Positions 42,538 to 50,444 of a stretch of 64,000 nt of DNA are shown here, in pieces. The DNA is from Cognatishimia coralii (GTDB lineage: Bacteria > Pseudomonadota > Alphaproteobacteria > Rhodobacterales > Rhodobacteraceae). The translations under genes and the position numbers were made by a program. The notes below the pieces were generated by a model. The model was not told the DNA's origin. It made no database searches and saw only the letters and a program-made list of their open reading frames with translations. Each line of letters starts with the position of its first letter. The first letter of the stretch is position 1. Location of the stretch: contig NZ_JBBGAZ010000004.1 in NCBI RefSeq assembly GCF_037478305.1, positions 186,001 through 250,000 of the forward strand. Direction: 5' to 3'.

Positions 42538-44169
42538 TCAGAGGCTCGCGACTTGATCGCGCTGTTCTGACCAGACCGCAGAGAAGCGAGTCTTGATCAG
42601 ATAGTCTGTGGTGAGGCCATCAGGTTGTTCACCGGTGGAGATGCGGTCAAGAACGTCAGGCGCCAGCAGCGCCAGATTGGTCACATCCTGAACACGGCGC
42701 TTAGAGACACCTTCGGAATTGGCAATCTCTGAGAAGGTTTTGCCCGCAATTATCATTGCCAACCAGCTACGCCCCTTCACTATGTTCTGCACCAGCGTTT
42801 TGTCGATCGCTGCCGGCGCGTCGCCCAGATGCAGTTTCAGCTCAACGCCACGCCTGCGCATCTGGAAGGGAGCTTCGATGGTCAGCTCAACCAGATTGAT
42901 CTGCTCCGGTTTGCTACCAAGACGTTCAGCAAGCATTGACTCGTCCAGCCGTACCGTCAGGGAACCCGGTCGCAAATCAACGCGCTCAATTAAAGCCAGC
43001 CGTTCCTTTCCTCCAAACTGAACCTGAAGCTTTTCCGTTACGACTGATAGTTCGGCTGCCGTCAAATCCGCAGTCAGCATTGCTGCGGCACCGGGTCTGG
43101 TCAGATGTTGCTTAATAAGCTCAGCCAGCAAGCTCTCCACCTGATCTGCGGGCAGCCGCCAGGCGTCCGGATGTTTCCGGCTGCGTTCTTTGACTAACCT
43201 TCGAGAGATGTAATAGCGAAGTCTCTTTCCGTTCTTTCGGCTGTGGCTGGGTGTCAGACGATCGCCGGTTTCATCAAAGAGCTTACCTGCCAGAAAGGAT
43301 CTGATTGCCTTTTGTCTGGAGCCGCGAGCCACCGCTGCCCTACTCTGCATCATATCCTGAACTTTGTCCCAAATCGCCGGATCAATGATGGCTGGGTGCT
43401 GTCCCTCATAGACCAGTTTCTTGTGCCGGATGCGGCCGGCATAGATCGGGTTGCTCAAAATATGCTGGAGTTGACCGCGGTCGAAATGCGTTCCACCCGA
43501 CATTTGACCGCCTGCTCGTTGCCGGCTCCGGGACTTGAGATCGAGTTCCTCCGCCCGTTCTTTTACATCCCGCAGGGTGCCAAGTTTCAGATAGAGGCCA
43601 AATAGCGTCCTGATCGTTTCAGCTTCAGTCTCATCTATCTTCAACGTTCGGCCATCCGGCTGATAGCCCATTGGCACACTACCACCCATCCACATACCCT
43701 TCTTCTTGGACGCGGCGATTTTGTCCCGGATACGTTCTGCCGTGACCTCGCGTTCGAACTGAGCAAAGCTGAGCAGCATGTTCAATGTCAGGCGCCCCAT
43801 GCTGGTGGCGGTGTTAAAGCTCTGGGTGACCGATACGAAGGAAGTTTCTGCCGCGTCTAGCCGGTCAACCAGCTTGGCAAAGTCGGCCAGCGAACGTGTC
43901 AGTCTGTCGATCTTGTAGACCACAATCTGTTCGATGCGTTTCTCGTCCACAGCCTGCATTAGGCGCTGAAGCGCCGGACGCTCCAGATGGCCGCCCGATA
44001 TGCCGCCATCGTCATAGCGATTTGGCAGCAGTTCCCAGCCCTCGTGTTTCTGGCTTAAGATATAGGCCTCACAGGCCTCACGCTGGGCATCCAGCGAGTT
44101 AAAGTCCTGCTCCAGACCATCTTCCGAACTCTTGCGGGTATATATTGCACAGCGGATCCGTCGCATCAT
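42538..44169 (-). CDS. Large serine recombinase
   Basis: 543-aa recombinase. The N-terminal resolvase domain has the nucleophile Ser in CAIYTRKSSEDGLEQ, with Arg residues in YKIDRLTRSLADF and QFEREVTAERIRDK. A Recombinase domain follows (about 170-280, LSNPIYAGRIRHKK) and a long C-terminal region including a likely helix-turn-helix, FSEIANSEGVSKRRVQDV. The start ATG at 44169 overlaps the stop of the DUF2924 gene (ATGATG). The trio DUF3489-DUF2924-recombinase is a frequent mobile module in alphaproteobacteria. Its own attachment site was not identified. Confidence 0.9.
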   Translation of the reverse strand: MMRRIRCAIYTRKSSEDGLEQDFNSLDAQREACEAYILSQKHEGWELLPNRYDDGGISGGHLERPALQRLMQAVDEKRIEQIVVYKIDRLTRSLADFAKLVDRLDAAETSFVSVTQSFNTATSMGRLTLNMLLSFAQFEREVTAERIRDKIAASKKKGMWMGGSVPMGYQPDGRTLKIDETEAETIRTLFGLYLKLGTLRDVKERAEELDLKSRSRQRAGGQMSGGTHFDRGQLQHILSNPIYAGRIRHKKLVYEGQHPAIIDPAIWDKVQDMMQSRAAVARGSRQKAIRSFLAGKLFDETGDRLTPSHSRKNGKRLRYYISRRLVKERSRKHPDAWRLPADQVESLLAELIKQHLTRPGAAAMLTADLTAAELSVVTEKLQVQFGGKERLALIERVDLRPGSLTVRLDESMLAERLGSKPEQINLVELTIEAPFQMRRRGVELKLHLGDAPAAIDKTLVQNIVKGRSWLAMIIAGKTFSEIANSEGVSKRRVQDVTNLALLAPDVLDRISTGEQPDGLTTDYLIKTRFSAVWSEQRDQVASL

Positions 44170-44579
44170 TGAACTCCAAAGAAGCGTGGCCCGGACCAGC
44201 GAGTGCCCGTGATGTATCGCGCAATGGCGGATAAAGAACGCCATGTTCTGCCATCCATGACATAGCCGCCGTTGATCACCTCAACCAGATAGGTGCGCCC
44301 GTTCCATTCTCGAACCAGGTGCGAACCCGGCTTAGCCTGTGTAGATGGCGTCGTGCCTGACGCGATTTGTTTCAATCGGCGACTAGTCGTCACCGATAAG
44401 CCTCCCAGCTCCCTGTTTTGCAGTTCCCAGATCAGCACCCGCTTCATGAATTGAAGGGATAGATGTTTTGGCGGTGATCGCTCGAATATCTCCCTCCAGC
44501 GTTCAATGCAGCCTAGTCGATCCAGTCGCTCAATGTCATTGACCGCTCGTTCGAGCTGGAAAGTGCATGCACTCATCAT
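44166..44579 (-). CDS. DUF2924 protein of the recombinase module
   Basis: 137 aa. Conserved blocks of the family: LSLQFMKRVLIWELQNRELGG, GSHLVREWNGRTYLVEV and GYVMDGRTWRSLSAIARYITG followed by WSGPRFFG. DUF2924 proteins accompany serine recombinases and are thought to bind DNA or assist site choice; this has not been shown. ATG 44579 is five bases after the DUF3489 stop and its own stop overlaps the recombinase start. Confidence 0.87.
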   Translation of the reverse strand: MMSACTFQLERAVNDIERLDRLGCIERWREIFERSPPKHLSLQFMKRVLIWELQNRELGGLSVTTSRRLKQIASGTTPSTQAKPGSHLVREWNGRTYLVEVINGGYVMDGRTWRSLSAIARYITGTRWSGPRFFGVQ

Positions 44580-44583
44580 TGCC

Positions 44584-44838
44584 TTACACCAGCGCAACGA
44601 TGTGATAGACAGCACCTCTTTTGGCGTCGGTGCGTTCTACTGAAACTCCCGCCTTGCGCAGTGTCGATATCGCGGCCCGAGCCGTATGCGGCTGCCAGCC
44701 AAAAGCCTCCTGCATCTGCTTAGTCGTAGCGCCAGCCTTGCGGCTCAGCAGATTGATCAGCTGTTCCTGCCGCTCGGGCCCCGACTTTACGGCCTTAGCT
44801 TTCGCGACTTTGCTTTCTTGTGCGGATTCCGTCATCAT
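44584..44838 (-). CDS. DUF3489 protein of the recombinase module
   Basis: 84-aa protein with a winged-helix-like core: QEQLINLLSRKAGATTKQMQ, AFGWQPHTARAAISTLRKAG and a KRGAVYHIV wing. It probably binds DNA as the small regulator of the module. Two consecutive Met codons (44838 and 44835) are possible starts. Confidence 0.85.
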   Translation of the reverse strand: MMTESAQESKVAKAKAVKSGPERQEQLINLLSRKAGATTKQMQEAFGWQPHTARAAISTLRKAGVSVERTDAKRGAVYHIVALV

Positions 44839-45142
44839 CTCTCTCCACTCATTTGCGAAGGCCAATCCTCCGCCAGTACTGAGTGGAGCCCGGCGATCCC
44901 GGGCGATGTGTCGTGACGACAGTACCGCTCTCATTGGTCAGGAAGTCCAGTGATAATTAACAAGAAAGGCGTGAGGCCGACATTCGCTGCAGGTTGCGCC
45001 AACGTCTGAGATGCGGAACAAAGCCGCCGTCCAGGTGTGCCTCACCAAAGTCTGGTCCTTAGCCATAAGCGGATATGCAAGAAATATACGTCGGACAGGA
45101 ATCGAATTCTTTCTGTTCCAATTGGACAAGGTTTTGAGCTGC
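44839..45142. other. No gene seen
   Basis: About 300 bases between the recombinase module and the broken secreted-protein gene. A 79-residue frame (45177-44938, minus) crosses it, but overlaps the end of the pseudogene and has no recognisable feature. Confidence 0.4.
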
Positions 45143-45676
45143 CTAATGGTGATGATGTGGATCATTCCCTGATGCAATTTCTAAGTGATGTGCTTGATGA
45201 TGGGCTCCAATGGTCATGATGCCAAAGAAACCAAGGCCTAGGACGCGAGCTCGATCCTCGTCTGATTTGACTGCAATTCGCATGATAGCACCATCTTTTG
45301 ATGGCTCTGCGGTTACCAACTAGCCGGATGAGGCTTGCAACATTGGCGCATGGGCTAAAGTCATGCGCTGAACGGCCTGTGCGACGTCCCCAGCTCCGAA
45401 AACAGTGAACTCAGCTGAATTGCCATCAACCCGAATGTCTACAGATGCCTCAGTCGTGACGAGTTCCATGTCACGCAGATGATCTCGGAGCGCCTGAATG
45501 TTCACCTTTTCCCAGTCTGTCTTAGGATCCTTTGAAAGGATTTGAACGATTTCAGAAATCGCTGCGAATGCCGACTGGCCTGCCTCAACAGGATGGTTTG
45601 GCATGCCATGGACATGTTGAGCAAAGACAGGGTTAGCAAACAGAGTCACGATGATAGGGATGGAATATTTGATCAT
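45143..45676 (-). pseudogene. Secreted protein gene interrupted by one in-frame amber codon
   Basis: From ATG 45676 the frame encodes a signal peptide (ending NPVFAQHVHG) and 118 residues to a TAG at 45322-45320. Beyond it the same frame stays open and well coded for 58 codons, reading LVTAEPSKDGAIMRIAVKSD and later FFGIMTIGAHHQAHHLEIAS, ending in DPHHHH and a TAG at 45145-45143. One base change (for example TGG to TAG) would explain it. The His-rich tail and HVHG start suggest a periplasmic metal-related protein. Divergent from a Crp/Fnr gene. A truncated 118-aa product may still be made. Confidence 0.75.
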
Positions 45677-45736
45677 GAGGTATCCGCTCTTGCAGTGTAA
45701 TCAGCGCAGTTGATACAAGCTTTCCACCAAATCGCT

Positions 45737-45752
45737 TATGATCGAAATCATA
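45737..45752. promoter_or_regulatory. Candidate Crp/Fnr operator overlapping the regulator's start codon
   Basis: TATGAT-CGAA-ATCATA is a perfect palindrome with the N4 spacing of FNR/CRP-type sites. It lies in the 75-base divergent gap and its last base is the A of the proposed ATG at 45752. Suggests autoregulation and control of the divergent pseudogene. Confidence 0.5.
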
Positions 45753-46342
45753 TGTTACCTACGCCGTTCAACTCTTTAGATGAGCAAGAGCTCTCAGTTT
45801 CACACCTTTCAAAGGGCGATTATGTGTTTAGGCAAGGCGATCCAACAAAGGGATTGTTCTTCGTCATTTCCGGTGAAGTCTGTTTGATGCGTGTAACAGA
45901 GGCAGGAAACCATGTGACCATCTACAATGCTCGTGCAAATGATACCTTTGCCGAAGCGTCAATCTACTCTGAGACGTACCACTGCGATGCGGTTTGCCTG
46001 TCATCTTCGGAGATCGTTCAGATTTCAAAGAAAGCCGTTCGAATTAGACAGCGGAAAGATGCTGCGTTCTCTGAGGCCCTTACAAAACGAATGGCATTGC
46101 AAGTACAGAGCTACCGCCAACTCCTGACGTTTAATGCGGTAAAGTCTGCGAGTGATCGGGTTTATCTGGCAGTCACATCGGGAATGCTAAGTGGCCCAGT
46201 TACCCAATTTGCCAGTCAAATCGGACTAACGAAAGAGGCTTGCTATCGCGCCCTGAGAGATTTGACCGGAAACGGTATGCTGATCAAAACGGGTCGAGGC
46301 AGATACATCCCTTCGCGTCGGAACGATGATCGTAAAAATTAG
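45752..46342 (+). CDS. Crp/Fnr family transcriptional regulator
   Basis: 196 aa. Cyclic-nucleotide-binding-like beta-barrel (about 10-115: LSKGDYVFRQGDPTKGLFFVISGEV), a long dimer helix, and a C-terminal winged helix (about 145-190: VTQFASQIGLTKEACYRALRDL, GRGRYIP). The four-Cys iron-sulfur pattern of true FNR is absent. The ATG at 45752 is the first Met; a TTG start 14 codons earlier is possible and would place the palindrome inside the gene. No Shine-Dalgarno is visible before 45752. Confidence 0.85.
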   Translation: MLPTPFNSLDEQELSVSHLSKGDYVFRQGDPTKGLFFVISGEVCLMRVTEAGNHVTIYNARANDTFAEASIYSETYHCDAVCLSSSEIVQISKKAVRIRQRKDAAFSEALTKRMALQVQSYRQLLTFNAVKSASDRVYLAVTSGMLSGPVTQFASQIGLTKEACYRALRDLTGNGMLIKTGRGRYIPSRRNDDRKN

Positions 46343-46470
46343 GAAATCAGCCGAGAATTCCTGGCCAATTTTTCAAGCCAGCAGCGTTGTTTATTGGAAT
46401 GTCTTGCCGAACTTCACAGTTTCGGCGTTCCGGACTCGACAACTGGTTTAGTGACGCTTTACGGCAAGAC

Positions 46471-46514
46471 AAGCATCTAAGGCTCCGCTAAGAGCTCTCT
46501 TTATTCAGATGCTT
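46471..46514 (+). other. Inverted repeat around 46-bp repeat copy 2
   Basis: AAGCATCT (46471-46478) and AGATGCTT (46507-46514) enclose most of the repeat; TTTTTT occurs 16 bases beyond. It could form a weak terminator-like hairpin for the Crp/Fnr transcript. Confidence 0.35.
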
Positions 46515-46528
46515 GGTTTTGCTCGGTT
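46483..46528 (+). repeat. 46-bp direct repeat, copy 2
   Basis: Matches 37783-37828 with three mismatches and the same orientation. It lies between the Crp/Fnr and beta-lactamase genes, with no reading frame across it. Confidence 0.85.
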
Positions 46529-46632
46529 CTTTTTTAGAACGCCTAACTTTTCAGACATTCAAATTTACTTCAATCACCCGTGCTTAGACTAACGGTGAAG
46601 ACACGACCAAGAGATTGGGATACGACAATAGA

Positions 46633-47460
46633 ATGAAAGTTGTGCTGCTTGCGAAAACACTTGGTTTATTGCTGCCTATTGCATTGATCTCGCTTGCCCT
46701 TGCCACCAGAGCGTCTACCGAACCAGAGGATGTAGGGCACGTTGTAGAAGATGCAGGCGGTCAGATTGAAAACGTGGCAGTCATCGTTCAACGCCAATCA
46801 GATGGACAGGTGTGGTCGAGCAACCTTGAACGTGCTCATCAGCGCTTCTCGCCTGCCTCCACGTCGAAGATCCCACACACGTTGATCGCGCTGGAACAAG
46901 GATATGCGAAGCCAGAGACGAACTTTTCTTGGGACGGAGTGCCCAGGAGTGTCAGAGCTTGGAACCAAGACCACTCTTTAGCAACGGCGTTCAAGGACTC
47001 TGTGGTGTGGGTTTACCAAGAAATTGCTCGAACTGCCGGTCGCAGCGCGTTGGCCGAAGCGCTAGAAGATTTCAGGTACGGAAACAGCAGTGTAGGGTCA
47101 ATAAATCAGCTCACAACTTATTGGCTCGACAATACACTTCAAATCTCTGCCGTCGAACAAGTGGGGTTCCTATCGAGACTTGCTCAAGAAAAGCTTGAGC
47201 TTTCGGGCGACACATACACGGCGATAAAAGGTATGATGGTAAGTGAGGCCAGAGAGAATTGGGTTTTGCGATCCAAAACAGGGTGGTGGCATAGCAAAAG
47301 CGCAATGGACATTGGATGGTTCGTCGGATGGTTAGAATGCTCTGGCGAGACATACGTATTCGCTCTGAACATGGACATGCCAGATACCAGGTTTCTCTTA
47401 ATGAGAAAAACCATCGTCTATGCAATCTTGGAGCACATTGACGCTTTCAACTGTGATTGA
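46633..47460 (+). CDS. Class D (OXA-type) beta-lactamase
   Basis: 275-aa serine beta-lactamase. A signal peptide or anchor spans about 1-26. Active-site motifs: SxxK in FSPASTSKIPHTLIALE (about 77-80), SxV as SVV in FKDSVVWVYQEIA (about 125), YGN in FRYGNSSVG (about 150) and KTG in LRSKTGWW (about 218). Trp-rich omega-region YWLDNTLQIS is present. The signature set is complete, so it should hydrolyse penicillins; spectrum is unpredictable. ATG at 46633 is preferred to a TTG six codons earlier. No integron or insertion sequence adjoins it, but it lies in an accessory region. Confidence 0.88.
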   Translation: MKVVLLAKTLGLLLPIALISLALATRASTEPEDVGHVVEDAGGQIENVAVIVQRQSDGQVWSSNLERAHQRFSPASTSKIPHTLIALEQGYAKPETNFSWDGVPRSVRAWNQDHSLATAFKDSVVWVYQEIARTAGRSALAEALEDFRYGNSSVGSINQLTTYWLDNTLQISAVEQVGFLSRLAQEKLELSGDTYTAIKGMMVSEARENWVLRSKTGWWHSKSAMDIGWFVGWLECSGETYVFALNMDMPDTRFLLMRKTIVYAILEHIDAFNCD

Positions 47461-47508
47461 GTGGCGAAAGTTCGGTAAGCTAGTGCAACATCCTAGACTA
47501 GCGACACC

Positions 47509-47940
47509 TTAAGCTATGGCTTCTTGTGAACGCAAAGGTTCGGTCACGTTTGCCTTGTTGGTCAACCATGCCAAGGCATCATTGCGACTGTTAAAACACT
47601 TCGAGTTGCTCTCTTCTCTCAAACCGCACCTGTCAGCGAACATAGATGCAAACCTGATTTTAAGCGTCGTCTCAAAGTTTTCAGCTACAAATGCTATCCG
47701 CTCGTTCCGTTGAAAAGGGAGTAAAGAACCTCGTCGAATAATGAGCTGTCGGATTTCTGACACTTCAAAGTACTTCAGGTCAGAAAGCAAAAAGTTAAAC
47801 AGTACTTTGGGACGGGATACGGCAACATCCGAGCTTTTCGCTTTTGAGATTAGTTCGGTAACATCATTTGGAGTAAATGGATCTAGCGCTGTTAGTTCAA
47901 CGATGCCGGTTGTTGGTGAGTAGTTGCTTAGGATTGGCAT
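47509..47940 (-). CDS. SpoIIAA/STAS-like hypothetical protein
   Basis: 143 aa without signal peptide. Alternation of strands and helices (GIVELTALDPFTPNDVTELI, KVLFNFLLSDLKYFEVSEI, NERIAFVAENFETTLKIRFA) and the C-terminal NDALAWL helix resemble SpoIIAA-like proteins of alphaproteobacteria. Function unknown. It is divergent from the first L,D-transpeptidase gene and the 18-bp box at 48035 lies between them. Confidence 0.6.
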   Translation of the reverse strand: MPILSNYSPTTGIVELTALDPFTPNDVTELISKAKSSDVAVSRPKVLFNFLLSDLKYFEVSEIRQLIIRRGSLLPFQRNERIAFVAENFETTLKIRFASMFADRCGLREESNSKCFNSRNDALAWLTNKANVTEPLRSQEAIA

Positions 47941-48034
47941 TTTTTCTGCTCGAGTCTCTTATGGCTGCTCTAAGCCTCAAGCCTCAAGCCTTAGGCCGTC
48001 CACTAGGTGGAGGGTAAATACCCAAATTTCAACA

Positions 48035-48052
48035 GTTACATTTTGCGACAAA
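48035..48052 (+). promoter_or_regulatory. Shared 18-bp box upstream of the first L,D-transpeptidase gene
   Basis: GTTACATTTTGCGACAAA; the same box with one mismatch lies at 49665-49682 before the OmpR-type regulator gene, on the same strand. It is 70 bases before the transpeptidase start. Probable binding site of that regulator. Confidence 0.55.
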
Positions 48053-48122
48053 ACTAGCTGTAGTTGCACGGGTTGGAATGGAGCTAATCTTAGCACGGTT
48101 TGAGACTTAAAGGTATGTGGTT

Positions 48123-48728
48123 ATGGAATTCAGAAGAAACCAGCGACATTGGCAAATGAGCTCTCTTAGTAGACGATCTGTTTTCGGGGTCTTGCTTGCA
48201 GTCGCTGCTGCACCGCAATTTGCATTTGCACACAAGAATCAATTTCCCGACCGTTTTCTTCCTCAGTTGGTCAACTCGGGTCGACGGGATTGGGAGGCTG
48301 GTTCAGTTCACGTGGTACCAGATGATTACTTCCTCTACTTTATGTTAAATGACGGTTTGGCAATCCGCTACGGTGTCGGGGTCGGGCGCAAAGGGTTGTA
48401 CAAATCGGGGACGTTTACGGTCGCACGGAAAGCAAAATGGCCTTGGTGGAGGCCCACAAATGCCATGATACGAAGAGAGCCACACAAGTACGCGCGATAC
48501 AAAAATGGCCTGAAAGGCGGACCAAATAATCCGTTGGGTGCGAGGGCGATCTACCTATACGATGAGGCCGGTCGCGACACGTATCTACGTATTCATGGTA
48601 CTAATGAGCCTCGAACCATTGGCTCCGCTGTCTCCAATGGTTGCGCGAGACTTACGAATGAACACGTGAAAGACCTTTACGAAAGGGTAGAAATTAGTGC
48701 CAAAGTTCACCTCCACCCTAAGGGCTAG
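48123..48728 (+). CDS. Tat-exported L,D-transpeptidase (YkuD domain)
   Basis: About 201 aa. A twin-arginine signal SLSRRSVFGVLLAVAAAPQF precedes a YkuD catalytic domain: RYGVGVGRKGLYKSG, LGARAIYLYDEAG, and the active site YLRIHGTNEPRTIGSAVSNG with CARL (His, then Ser-x-Gly-Cys). Such enzymes make 3-3 crosslinks or attach lipoproteins to peptidoglycan. ATG at 48156 is an alternative start closer to the signal. A paralogue with the same Tat layout lies at 51905. The shared box upstream links it to the OmpR-type system. Confidence 0.88.
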   Translation: MEFRRNQRHWQMSSLSRRSVFGVLLAVAAAPQFAFAHKNQFPDRFLPQLVNSGRRDWEAGSVHVVPDDYFLYFMLNDGLAIRYGVGVGRKGLYKSGTFTVARKAKWPWWRPTNAMIRREPHKYARYKNGLKGGPNNPLGARAIYLYDEAGRDTYLRIHGTNEPRTIGSAVSNGCARLTNEHVKDLYERVEISAKVHLHPKG

Positions 48729-49643
48729 GCGCACCAGCTAACCCTTGAACGACCGACAGATTGTATTGAACTGCAGCTACTCCAAGCTATTGCAGTAAAG
48801 CTTCAGATGGAGAATGGTGCATCAGAGAAATTGGTTCAAATTGGCAGGCTCAATTGAATTCGTTGGTCAATGCACATCAAAGAGGAATGAAGCAACGACT
48901 TGTTCTGAATTTCCTGAAAATTTAAACGTTCTAAGGTTGGGGCAAAGGCTGCAGTTCTTAGCGGTGGTTTGAGAGTGTCTATTTTCTCTGACTTGGATAT
49001 GTTAAGTACTCTTTTGATTGCTTCAAAGGGAAGATTTGGTCAAAACCAGTAATTTAATTCTACGGCCAATCGTAAAAACAACCAAACTGGGCGACAAAGT
49101 GCGGAGTATTTGTTTAATCGCCTAGCGCAATTTAGCCTAACACGCATGTTTGTGGCCAATTCGATTTGCATACAACAGCAGGACGCTAATCCTTTTCCTA
49201 CAACTCGATTGGATGTCGATGGAAACATTGAAAAAAAAACGCCTGAAGGGCACCAAAACCTGCACATCATGTCAAGCTTTTTCGGTGAGGTTTGGCTACA
49301 GGTAACTGATCGTAGCTTTCAGAGATAGAATTGGCAGGTTGGTTCGCGACACCGAAGGGGCCGTATGGACTAGTCCAACAAAAATAAACACCGGTTAGCT
49401 AGAACCCAGGGAGACCAGAGCGTGGCACGTCTATCGTGAGAAAGATCACCAAGTCGTCCTTTCGTTTTGGTGTGGCATTGAAAGCTTGGGATGCGTCGCT
49501 CCTCAATTTCTGCTTCGCAACTTCGTCAACACTTTCATAAACTCAACTAGATGGACCAAAGTTGGTTTTCTAGCTTACTCAGTGCGACGTCAATTAACGA
49601 ACGCCAGATCTTTGTCAGGGCTTAGGCAGGTTGGTAACTAGGT
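48729..49643. other. 915-base stretch without a convincing gene
   Basis: AT-rich sequence between the first transpeptidase gene and the regulator gene. Frames at 49040-49270 (minus) and 49110-49328 (plus) lack start signals and coding character. A 75-codon open stretch near 49413-49643 has no start codon near its beginning. Possibly decayed DNA; no RNA gene was recognised. Confidence 0.45.
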
Positions 49644-49664
49644 TTGGAATGGGACGCCTTGACT

Positions 49665-49682
49665 GTTACATTCTGCGACAAA
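49665..49682 (+). promoter_or_regulatory. Shared 18-bp box upstream of the OmpR-type regulator
   Basis: GTTACATTCTGCGACAAA, 40 bases before the regulator's start. One mismatch to the copy at 48035. Suggests autoregulation. Confidence 0.55.
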
Positions 49683-49721
49683 GTCTTAGCGGCGTCAGAC
49701 GTATCGCTAATGTATTGGCAA

Positions 49722-50444
49722 ATGATGGAACCTAAATCGTACATAATAGTCGTAGACGATCATCCCGAGATCCGTGACTCCGTCGCGCGGTACCTAAAAC
49801 GCAATGGAATGGAGGTGGCAACCGCACAAAACGCTGCTGAGATGAATTTTCAAATAAGGGCTAGAACGCCTGATTTGATCGTTCTGGATGTGATGATGCC
49901 GGGCGAGAGTGGGCTAACTGCCTGTGCACGTTTGCGAGAAACGACGTCAATTCCGGTGCTGCTTTTGACGGCCTTGGACAGTGATGCCGACTTACTGAAA
50001 GGTTTTGAAAACGGTGCGGATGACTACATTGCAAAACCGTTCAATCCGCCTGAGCTATTGGCTCGCATAAAAGCGATATTACGGCGTACAAACACAGCGG
50101 CTAACAAAAACGATCTGGCAGGTCAAAAGGTGCTCCTAGGCGGAGCCACATATGATGTTGACGCACGCGTGATTGAGCGAGAGGACGGTCGCATGGAAGT
50201 ATTGACCTCTGGTGAAGCGATGCTGCTTCTCGCATTGATCGAAAATGCGAGAGTTACCTTGAGCCGTGACGACTTGTTGCTCAAAACGACAGGCAGATTA
50301 CCGGGCCCTTTCGATCGCACCATTGACAATCAGGTCAGTCGATTGCGCAAGAAGATCGAACCTGACGTTCTACGTCCGCGGTTGATCGCAACAGTCCGAA
50401 ACGGAGGCTACGTATTGTCCTGTGATGTCGAGATACTTCCATGA
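49722..50444 (+). CDS. OmpR/PhoB family response regulator
   Basis: 240 aa. Receiver domain (about 5-120): IIVVDDHPEIRD, phospho-Asp in LIVLDVMMPGESGL, Lys in DYIAKPFNPPEL. The C-terminal winged helix (about 145-235) contains TSGEAMLLLALIEN, RTIDNQVSRLRKKIE and the wing TVRNGGYVLS. Two adjacent Met codons at 49722 and 49725 are possible starts; the frame upstream contains the 18-bp box and is regarded as promoter. Its stop overlaps the kinase start (ATGA). Confidence 0.93.
   Translation: MMEPKSYIIVVDDHPEIRDSVARYLKRNGMEVATAQNAAEMNFQIRARTPDLIVLDVMMPGESGLTACARLRETTSIPVLLLTALDSDADLLKGFENGADDYIAKPFNPPELLARIKAILRRTNTAANKNDLAGQKVLLGGATYDVDARVIEREDGRMEVLTSGEAMLLLALIENARVTLSRDDLLLKTTGRLPGPFDRTIDNQVSRLRKKIEPDVLRPRLIATVRNGGYVLSCDVEILP

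Noticed and set aside
44938..45177. 79-aa minus-strand frame
   Set aside because: Overlaps the tail of the interrupted secreted-protein gene in another frame and shows no motif.
49413..49643. 75-codon open stretch upstream of the regulator
   Set aside because: No start codon near its beginning and no recognisable product.
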